Assembly: GCF_001310815.1 (NCBI RefSeq)
Contig: NZ_BAZK01000008.1
Span: forward strand, 124,001-188,000
Reading direction: 5' to 3'
From: Pseudovibrio denitrificans JCM 12308
GTDB lineage: Bacteria > Pseudomonadota > Alphaproteobacteria > Rhizobiales > Stappiaceae
DNA length: 64,000 nt
The notes below the pieces were generated by a model. That model made no database searches. It was not told the origin of the DNA and worked only from the letters and a program-made list of their open reading frames with translations. Below, one piece after another: positions 57,963 to 64,000 of this stretch (its first letter is position 1; every line of letters starts with the position of its first letter). The position numbers and the translations under genes are program-made.

Positions 57963-58783
57963 ACTAAGTCCGTTTCCTGTGCCATCTGCACAATATCTTC
58001 TTCAACCACACTCAAAATTTCCAAGGTATGTTTGCGGGCCTTCTCCGTGTCTCCACTGGCGATGGCGTCAAATAATTGTCGGTGAAATGGAAAAGACCGT
58101 CCGGCAAAATCCTTGCGATCGAACGGCATCTCAAAAAAGCTCTCAAAAGACTCCCGCATCTGCTGCAACAGCTGCTCAAACAGCGGGTTTCCTGCTGCAC
58201 GGTAGATGGAGAGGTGAAACTCAAGGTCCTCAGGGCCTGCAGTGCCATTAAGGTGATGGACCGCTTCCATGTGCTCCAGCTTGGTGCGCATCTCTTCGAT
58301 CTCATCAGGTGTTGCCCGCTGTGCTGCCAGAATGGAGGCCTCCACCTCCAACGCCCGGCGCACTTCCAGTGTCTGCAACAGGCCATCCCGTTTAGTGGCA
58401 ATGGACAGCGGCAGATAAACCGTTTTCTCTGAAAGTGGACGTTTCAGGTATGTCCCGGACCCGCGGCGGATCTCGACGATACCCAATGCCTGCAAGTGGC
58501 GGATCACCTCACGAATGGACGAGCGGCCAACCTTCAGGCCGTTCATCAGCTCTCGTTCCGTGGGCAGTCTGTCACCGGGCTGCAAGCCTTCCTCCACGAT
58601 GAAGTCTGTCAGCGATTGCAAGATCGCATCGCTTCTGTCCTCGGTCTTGATTGGCCGAATTTTATTATTGGATGGGCTTGGCAAGTTGGGCTCCGCACAG
58701 ATGTTCGTTTCATTTTGTCTGCCATCAGACGTCAGACCAATTTTAGAAACAGGAATTTCCGCTTGTAAATCCCAGCTGTGCAC
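57959..58783 (-). CDS. GntR-family (FadR/FCD) transcriptional regulator
   Basis: 274 residues. After a low-similarity N-terminal 45 residues comes a winged HTH (LTDFIVEEGLQPGDRLPTER, ELMNGLKVGRSSIREVIRHL, QALGIVEIRRGSGTYL) and an all-helical FCD ligand domain with metal-site-type residues (EFHLSIYRAAGNPLFEQLL, FHRQLFDAIASGD). It heads the operon with the PLP enzyme and the CUT1 transporter genes and should control them. Start overlap with the PLP gene is ATGA. Ligand probably an organic acid, typical of FCD regulators. Confidence 0.9.
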   Translation of the reverse strand: MHSWDLQAEIPVSKIGLTSDGRQNETNICAEPNLPSPSNNKIRPIKTEDRSDAILQSLTDFIVEEGLQPGDRLPTERELMNGLKVGRSSIREVIRHLQALGIVEIRRGSGTYLKRPLSEKTVYLPLSIATKRDGLLQTLEVRRALEVEASILAAQRATPDEIEEMRTKLEHMEAVHHLNGTAGPEDLEFHLSIYRAAGNPLFEQLLQQMRESFESFFEMPFDRKDFAGRSFPFHRQLFDAIASGDTEKARKHTLEILSVVEEDIVQMAQETDLV

Positions 58784-58984
58784 AACCCCTGATTTATCGC
58801 AGCGTACCTAGAGAGAAAACTGTGAAATATCAGAAGGGTATGTTGGATGAAGAAAATGGAAGCCCGAGGCGGACACAAGATGCAAAAAAGGACGCATCTA
58901 AAACAGAGCGTCCTCATTCAATAGCAAATCGTATTTAGACGATTCTGATCATCGTCCAGCTTTTGAAAAGCTCAGCCAGTCGAA

Positions 58985-59470
58985 CTAATGAGCGATACCA
59001 CCAGAGCCCTTTTTCACAATATCCGTCAGTACATGCGATGGCACTGGTAGCATGACCTGGCCTAGGTTCTTGAGGGTTTCGGCAAAGTCTGCGGCGGCTT
59101 GTTCAACTTCCTCACAACGCTGAGGGCAAGTGATATGTTGCAGGCAGAACTTGGCTGTGTCCGTATCGTGCTGAAGCCCCGCGATCAGGCCCATCGTCAG
59201 GCATTCTTCGACACAAAGATGATGAGAATCGTAGGGGTAGCACCGAAGCGGGCAGGCGGCACACCGTTTCAGTGTGCGGACATACTGGGATAAGCTCGCT
59301 ACAGCTAACCCAGCATCTTGATGTCCAAGCGCTTCGTTGTACAAGTCCCAAGCCATTTCCCAAGGCGTGATGGAACCTGTTTCAAAGCCGGCGGACCAAC
59401 GGCGATAGCCTTCCAGAACCAGTCTTTCTGGTTGGCGTTCCAGATAAACATCATTTGCCCCAACATCCAT
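58985..59470 (-). CDS. Cysteine-rich hypothetical protein
   Basis: 161 residues, no signal peptide, family not recognised. The central region has CAACPLRCYPYDSHHLCVEEC and KFCLQHITCPQRCEEVEQAA: clustered C-x2-C-x3-C and C-x3-C spacings within helices, a pattern that could bind metal such as copper or zinc or an Fe-S cluster. The first 60 residues are rich in aromatics (WSAGFETGSITPWEMAWDLY). It stands alone between the GntR gene and the LacI-type gene. The function is unknown and metal binding is inferred from the cysteines only. Confidence 0.55.
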   Translation of the reverse strand: MDVGANDVYLERQPERLVLEGYRRWSAGFETGSITPWEMAWDLYNEALGHQDAGLAVASLSQYVRTLKRCAACPLRCYPYDSHHLCVEECLTMGLIAGLQHDTDTAKFCLQHITCPQRCEEVEQAAADFAETLKNLGQVMLPVPSHVLTDIVKKGSGGIAH

Positions 59471-59686
59471 GGGTAGCGCCTCTTCCGTGCCTCTGGCGGC
59501 ATCTCACTCCGCCAGCAATTTAAATATGAGTATCATAGTATAGTTTAATTACACCCACGTGTTCAAGCAGGAGTTTTGGGTAGACGGTCATTTTGCGGTT
59601 GAAGCCTCTTGATACACAGGGTGGTTGTGCTGGATAGCAAACTCATGCAAGCTCCGGTGCTTGCAACAGCACCCCAAGAGGACCGA

Positions 59687-60712
59687 ATGAGCGAAACGAA
59701 AGACGACCGTCAGACAGCCACCATTGTGGATGTGGCCGAACGTGCCGGAGTGGCCGTTGGCACGGTGTCCCGTTTCATCAATGGGCGTGAGGTCCGCAAG
59801 ACCAACGAGATGCGCATTCGCGAAGCGATCAAGGAATTGGGCTACCAGACCAACACCTTCGCGCAGGCCATGAAGACCGATGTCACCAAGACTGTTGCCG
59901 TGGTGATGGATGGGTTTGATGAGTTCCACACGCAGGTGCTCTCCAACGTCATCACCCAGTTTTTTGACCACGGCTATCAGGTCACCACCTATCACCTCAA
60001 GAACGAACCGGGTGAACTAGACAATCTCATGTCCATCATGACCGCCCGCAAGTTTGATGGGGTGGTCATGAGCGGCACGTTCAACAACACTATCTCGCTG
60101 GACCAACTGCGCTCCCTGCAAAAGCCAATCGTCCTGTTCAACGATGAAGCCACCGGCATCGATATTGACCGGGTGCTGGTGAACAACCGTGAAGCTTCCA
60201 AGCGAGCCGTGCAGCATATGATCGAGATGGGGCATGAGCGCATCGCGATCATCAAGGCCAGTGATCTGCAATCCTCTTCCCGTGGTCGCTATCAGGGGTT
60301 TTGTGATGCTATGGAAGAAGCAGGCCTCAAGGTCATGGAGGAATACGTCTGCGAAGGGTCGTGGCGCCTTTCAGATGGCTACTTCGCACTTCAGCAGTTG
60401 ATGGCATTGGACAAACCGCCGACAGCGCTGTTCTCCGTCAACTATGAGATGACCATGGGAGTGCTGGAAGCGATGAAGGAGCAGGGGCTGCAAGTTGCAA
60501 AGGACCTGTCTCTGGTCAGCTACGATGACCCGTATTTCTTCCGCTTGCTCACCCCAAGCATCACCGCAATTGCACAGCCGCATGACGTAATTGCGTCGCG
60601 TTTGGTGGAGATGATGCTGACACGGCTCAACAACGGGATTTCATCGTCCTCCCGCAAGATGACCGTCTCTTGCGATGTGATCCTGCGTGATTCCGTGGTG
60701 CGTCTGCGCTGA
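59687..60712 (+). CDS. LacI-family transcriptional regulator
   Basis: 341 residues from ATG 59687 (AAGAGGA upstream). HTH ATIVDVAERAGVAVGTVSRF, INGREVRKTNEMRIREAI; ligand domain with KTVAVVMDGFDEFHTQVLSN, RVLVNNREASKRAVQHMIEM and LVSYDDPYFFRLLTPSITAI. Immediately upstream of a CUT1 binding-protein gene, with a palindrome AGTTGA-N8-TCAACT between them as probable operator, so it should control that sugar operon. Confidence 0.9.
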   Translation: MSETKDDRQTATIVDVAERAGVAVGTVSRFINGREVRKTNEMRIREAIKELGYQTNTFAQAMKTDVTKTVAVVMDGFDEFHTQVLSNVITQFFDHGYQVTTYHLKNEPGELDNLMSIMTARKFDGVVMSGTFNNTISLDQLRSLQKPIVLFNDEATGIDIDRVLVNNREASKRAVQHMIEMGHERIAIIKASDLQSSSRGRYQGFCDAMEEAGLKVMEEYVCEGSWRLSDGYFALQQLMALDKPPTALFSVNYEMTMGVLEAMKEQGLQVAKDLSLVSYDDPYFFRLLTPSITAIAQPHDVIASRLVEMMLTRLNNGISSSSRKMTVSCDVILRDSVVRLR

Positions 60713-60819
60713 TTTTTTCACAAGCGCCGCAGAGCAAGAAAGTGTTTTTGTTTCAGAAGACATAGGATCTGTGCAGAGCAAATATGCCGCTTTGCAGCAA
60801 AGTTGAAATTATTGAAATT

Positions 60820-60839
60820 AGTTGACAACGGTATCAACT
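60820..60839. promoter_or_regulatory. Candidate LacI-family operator overlapping a promoter
   Basis: AGTTGA-CAACGGTA-TCAACT, a 6-base inverted repeat with a CG-containing centre, typical of LacI-type sites. It contains TTGACA, which may be the -35 of the binding-protein operon, so binding would block RNA polymerase. Confidence 0.65.
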
Positions 60840-60905
60840 AAAGGAAAACTTCCAGCATGACGCAGGGTCTCGATGGGGGAGAACCTGCCAGTCTGGGGGG
60901 ATATT

Positions 60906-62189
60906 ATGAAACTCATTCGGCTCGCGGCAGCGGCTTCATTTTTTGCGTGCACATCATTTTCATTGGCCAGTGCTGAGACAGAACTCAAGCTCTGGAATCT
61001 GACCAGCTCCTCTGATGCGGTCAACAAACACTGGGAAGAGGTGATCGCCACCTTTGAGGAGGCGCATCCGGGCATCAAGATCAATTACGAGACGTTTCCT
61101 AGTGATGCTTACAAGACAGGCCTGCAAGTGGCTCTAGCGTCTGATGCTGGGCCGGATATCTTCTTCAACTGGTCCGGCGAAGATGCTGCTGTTCTGGCGC
61201 GCAACGGACTGACTGCGGACCTAACCGAGATTGGCGCAAATCCGGGTATGTGGGGTGAGAAGATTGCACCGGGTATGTTTGATGCCTTCACGGTTGGAGG
61301 CAAGATCCACGGCGTGCCAACTCACTTGATCACCAAATACATGTTCTACAACACCAGCTTCTTTGCAGATAACAATCTCAGCGTTCCTACCACGCTTGGT
61401 GAGCTGAAAGCCTCCTGTAAAGCCATCCGCGACATCAACCCGCGCATGTCGCCTATTTCACTGGGCAACGCAGAAAAGTGGAAAGGCGTGCACTACATCT
61501 CCACGCTGAACCAGAAGATCGTTGGTGAGGCACAGGTCGCAAAAGACTATGCCTTAGACGGCAATGCTAAGGAGTTGTTCTCTGATCCCGGTTATGTGGA
61601 AGCACTGCAAACACTCGTAGATCTCAGTCAGGCTGGTTGCTTCAACAAAGCACCAAACGCCACCACAGCTGATGCCTCCCGCAGCCTGTTTGCTGCTGGT
61701 CAGGCAGCCATGATTTACTGCGGAAACTGGTGTCCGGGTACGTTTGATAGCGAGGGGCTTGAAGGCGGTTATGATTTGGCCCGCTTCCCTGCAGCGGAAA
61801 ACGGCAAAGGCAATCAGGACTATAACTTTGCTCTGCTGGAAGGCTATCAGATCTCAGCCAGAACTAAGAATATGGACGCCGCTTCCACCTTTGTGAACTT
61901 CCTCGTCTCCGGCGAAACACAGGCCAAACGCGCGCGTGACTTTGGTCGCCTGCCAGTCAATGCCTCTCACATGGGTGAAGAAGACGGCACACCGATCTTC
62001 CGCAAGATCGCGAAGGATGCAGGCAGTTATGCCGGTCTGGTGCTTATTCTGGATGTAGGGTTGGAGAAGTCTGTTTCTGAGCATTACCTCAGCATCATTC
62101 AGGAAGTGCTGAATGAAACCAAGACTCCGGAGCAAGCCATGGGTGAAATCCGTGCGCGCGCTCAAAAGGCAAAAGAGCAACAGGGCTAA
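60906..62189 (+). CDS. Carbohydrate ABC transporter substrate-binding protein (CUT1)
   Basis: 427 residues from ATG 60906. Signal peptide LAAAASFFACTSFSLASA. SBP_bac_1 fold: WEEVIATFEEAHPGIKINYE, LASDAGPDIFFNWSGEDAAV, IHGVPTHLITKYMFYNTSFF, LFAAGQAAMIYCGNWCPGTF. It binds a carbohydrate in the periplasm. GGGGGGAT lies upstream of the start. First gene of the operon controlled by the LacI-type gene. Confidence 0.92.
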   Translation: MKLIRLAAAASFFACTSFSLASAETELKLWNLTSSSDAVNKHWEEVIATFEEAHPGIKINYETFPSDAYKTGLQVALASDAGPDIFFNWSGEDAAVLARNGLTADLTEIGANPGMWGEKIAPGMFDAFTVGGKIHGVPTHLITKYMFYNTSFFADNNLSVPTTLGELKASCKAIRDINPRMSPISLGNAEKWKGVHYISTLNQKIVGEAQVAKDYALDGNAKELFSDPGYVEALQTLVDLSQAGCFNKAPNATTADASRSLFAAGQAAMIYCGNWCPGTFDSEGLEGGYDLARFPAAENGKGNQDYNFALLEGYQISARTKNMDAASTFVNFLVSGETQAKRARDFGRLPVNASHMGEEDGTPIFRKIAKDAGSYAGLVLILDVGLEKSVSEHYLSIIQEVLNETKTPEQAMGEIRARAQKAKEQQG

Positions 62190-62221
62190 CCCCCTCAACG
62201 CTTTCAGCAGAGTCTTAGCGC

Positions 62222-63148
62222 ATGACAGTACTATTGGAACAGGAGAGCGCGGCCCGCCGCGCCACTCCATCCTCCATCTTCGGCACGAGTTCCATTTTCG
62301 GATGGATCATGGTGTTACCGGCCCTCAGCCTGTTCGCCCTGTTCATCCTCGTGCCGTTTATCCAAACACTCGTTTACTCGCTTTACAAATTCGGGCTCAC
62401 ATCGCCCACCAAACAGTTTGTTGGTTTCTCTCATTACCTTGAGATCGTGCAGGACGATGTGTTCTGGATCGCGTTTGAAAACAACATCATCATCGCCATC
62501 ACAGGCATCATTTTACAGATTGGCGTGGGCCTTTTGCTAGCAGCCATTCTGGATCGCGGCATCAAACGCGGGAAGAGCGTGATCAGCGCAATCATCTTCA
62601 TGCCCATCGTCATCTCCACCATTGCCATTGGTCTGTTGTGGCGACTGGTGTTTGATCCCAACACGGGCATGATTGAAGAGCTGTTCTTCAACATGGGTTG
62701 GTCAACTCCTATGCGTGGTTGGCTGGGCGACCCGGATATCGCCCTTTACGCCATCATCTTCGTGGGCTTCTGGCAGTACACCGGCTTTATGATGATTATC
62801 CTGCTCGCTGCCATGCAAGGCATCCCGCGGGAGCTTTATGAGGCCGCAAAGCTGGACGGGGCGGGGCCGATCCTAAGCTTCTTCAACGTCACATTGCCAG
62901 AGCTGCGCAACGTATTGATCGTGTGTGTTCTCATCACCGTCATCAGTGCCTTCAAAGTGTTTGATCTTGTTTATGTTCTCACCTCAGGCGGCCCTGGCAA
63001 CTCAACGCAAGTGATGGGCTCCTACATCGTCCAGAATGCCTTCACCATTGGACGCATGGGATATGCGAATGCTGTCTCCGTTGTCCTGCTGGTGATCGCT
63101 CTTGGGCTCGGCATTGTTCAGTTACGCACAAGCCGGAGGGACAGATGA
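62222..63148 (+). CDS. CUT1 carbohydrate ABC transporter permease (MalF-like)
   Basis: 308 residues, six membrane helices, EAA loop PRELYEAAKLDGAGPILSFF and TSGGPGNSTQVMGSYIVQNA at the C-terminal side. Its stop overlaps the start of the second permease (ATGA at 63145-63148). Confidence 0.93.
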   Translation: MTVLLEQESAARRATPSSIFGTSSIFGWIMVLPALSLFALFILVPFIQTLVYSLYKFGLTSPTKQFVGFSHYLEIVQDDVFWIAFENNIIIAITGIILQIGVGLLLAAILDRGIKRGKSVISAIIFMPIVISTIAIGLLWRLVFDPNTGMIEELFFNMGWSTPMRGWLGDPDIALYAIIFVGFWQYTGFMMIILLAAMQGIPRELYEAAKLDGAGPILSFFNVTLPELRNVLIVCVLITVISAFKVFDLVYVLTSGGPGNSTQVMGSYIVQNAFTIGRMGYANAVSVVLLVIALGLGIVQLRTSRRDR

Positions 63149-63969
63149 TCAAAATGCCCTTCAAAACACTCCGGCTCATGATGTACGTCTTCATCGGCGG
63201 CTACTGCGTGTTCATTCTTACACCACTCAGTTGGATGGTGTTCACTGCCTTTAAGAAACGCGGCGAGATCTTCGCCAATCCATCGGGCCTACCGAATGAG
63301 CTTTACTTCGGCAATTTTGAGCGGGTGTTCTCGTCTGGAATTGGAACCTATTTCCTCAACTCGCTGATCACCTCCGTGTTCTCGGTGACGGGTATCGTCG
63401 CAATCTCCACACTGGCGGCTTATGCTCTGGCTCGCATTCCGTTTAAGGGCCGCATGTGGGTCTATATGCTCATCGTGGCCTCCTATGCCGTGCCGCTTCA
63501 TGCCGTGCTGGTGCCCATGTTCCAACTGCTGGACGGCTTCGGGTTGCTGAATACGCTGGCGGGTTTGATCCTGCCTTACATCGCGTTTGGTATCCCGTTC
63601 ACCGTCATCCTGCTTTACGCGTTCTTTCTGGAGTTTCCCAAAGACCTTGAAGAGGCTGCCAAGCTGGATGGATGCTCGCAGCTGCGCACGGTGTTTTTCA
63701 TCGTGTTGCCGCTCTCAAAACCAGCTCTGCTCAGCGCAGCGATCTTTCAGGTGGTATTTGTCTGGAACGAGTTCCTCATCGCCCTTTTGATCCTCACCTC
63801 CAAAGAGGTGAAGACACTGCCCCTTGGGCTGACATCCTTCCAGGGCCAGTACTCCAGCGACTGGGGCGCAATCATGGCCGCGGTGCTGCTTTCGGCCTTG
63901 CCCATCGTTGCCCTGTATCTGGCCATGCAAAAGCATTTTGTTCGTTCTCTTACAGGAATGGGAAAATAA
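63145..63969 (+). CDS. CUT1 carbohydrate ABC transporter permease (MalG-like)
   Basis: 274 residues, six membrane helices, EAA loop [20 protein letters not shown] and VFVWNEFLIALLILTSKEVK. Overlaps the preceding permease by four bases and its stop is directly followed by the next start. Confidence 0.93.
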   Translation: MIKMPFKTLRLMMYVFIGGYCVFILTPLSWMVFTAFKKRGEIFANPSGLPNELYFGNFERVFSSGIGTYFLNSLITSVFSVTGIVAISTLAAYALARIPFKGRMWVYMLIVASYAVPLHAVLVPMFQLLDGFGLLNTLAGLILPYIAFGIPFTVILLYAFFLEFPKDLEEAAKLDGCSQLRTVFFIVLPLSKPALLSAAIFQVVFVWNEFLIALLILTSKEVKTLPLGLTSFQGQYSSDWGAIMAAVLLSALPIVALYLAMQKHFVRSLTGMGK

Positions 63970-64000
63970 ATGACGACACTAACTATTTCTAATCTCTGTA
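63970..64000 (+). CDS. Start of a further gene, probably the CUT1 ATPase, cut by the window edge
   Basis: ATG at 63970 immediately follows the permease stop and opens MTTLTISNLC, the usual start of an ABC ATPase of the UgpC type. Only ten codons are visible; identity rests on position and this start. Confidence 0.55.
   Translation, partial: MTTLTISNLC

Overview
The window looks like part of an alphaproteobacterial chromosome, most likely a marine, host-associated member of the Stappiaceae such as Pseudovibrio (inference, not tested). Reasons: moderately GC-rich genes, many ABC sugar transporters with LacI/GntR regulators, a complete tryptophanase operon, FadR/TetR-type catabolic control, and genes for type III secretion (a CesT-type chaperone with its presumed effector, and an effector of the OspF/SpvC phosphothreonine-lyase family). 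No tRNA, rRNA, CRISPR array or complete insertion sequence was seen.

Layout. 1-4 kb: a dimethylglycine/sarcosine-dehydrogenase-like flavoprotein (cut by the window edge), its XRE-cupin regulator and a divergent DadA-like oxidase. 4-6.5 kb: type III chaperone and candidate effector. 6.9-12.5 kb: a tight operon of a FabI-like reductase, a PhaC-like DUF3141 protein, a MaoC-phosphate acetyltransferase fusion and acetate kinase. 12.5-21 kb: small regulators and enzymes (GNAT, LysR/quinone-reductase pair, AraC, glycosylasparaginase with CutC, Lrp/AsnC) and a Wza-like export lipoprotein. 21.2-25.8 kb: the tryptophan-utilisation operon tnaC-tnaA-permease-pdxY-ridA with a clear TnaC leader peptide. 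26.4-28.1 kb: an AT-rich two-gene unit (secreted HExxH protease and membrane protein). 28.5-35.4 kb: an autotransporter, AraC and LuxR regulators and an MFS carrier. 35.7-37.4 kb: the OspF/SpvC-type effector. 37.3-45 kb: a GT39 membrane glycosyltransferase and a TetR-controlled fatty-acid beta-oxidation operon. 45.4-64 kb: three carbohydrate uptake regions: a LacI-isomerase-RbsBAC set, a GntR-PLP enzyme-CUT1 transporter-Gfo/Idh operon, and a LacI-CUT1 operon running off the end.

How genes work together. In the tna operon the permease brings in tryptophan, TnaA cleaves it to indole, pyruvate and ammonia with PLP, PdxY can regenerate PLP, and RidA can deaminate the 2-aminoacrylate formed by TnaA; the leader peptide would couple expression to free tryptophan. 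The TetR-FadD-thiolase-FadJ block is a self-contained beta-oxidation unit. The sugar regions combine inositol-like isomerase, dehydrogenase and transporter genes.

Caution on sequence quality. Eleven otherwise well-preserved genes carry about fifteen frame breaks. Almost all are repaired by restoring one base, usually to make a doublet or short homopolymer. This looks like a draft-assembly artefact rather than gene decay. Such genes are given as single CDS spans with the break noted, and their protein lengths are those after repair.
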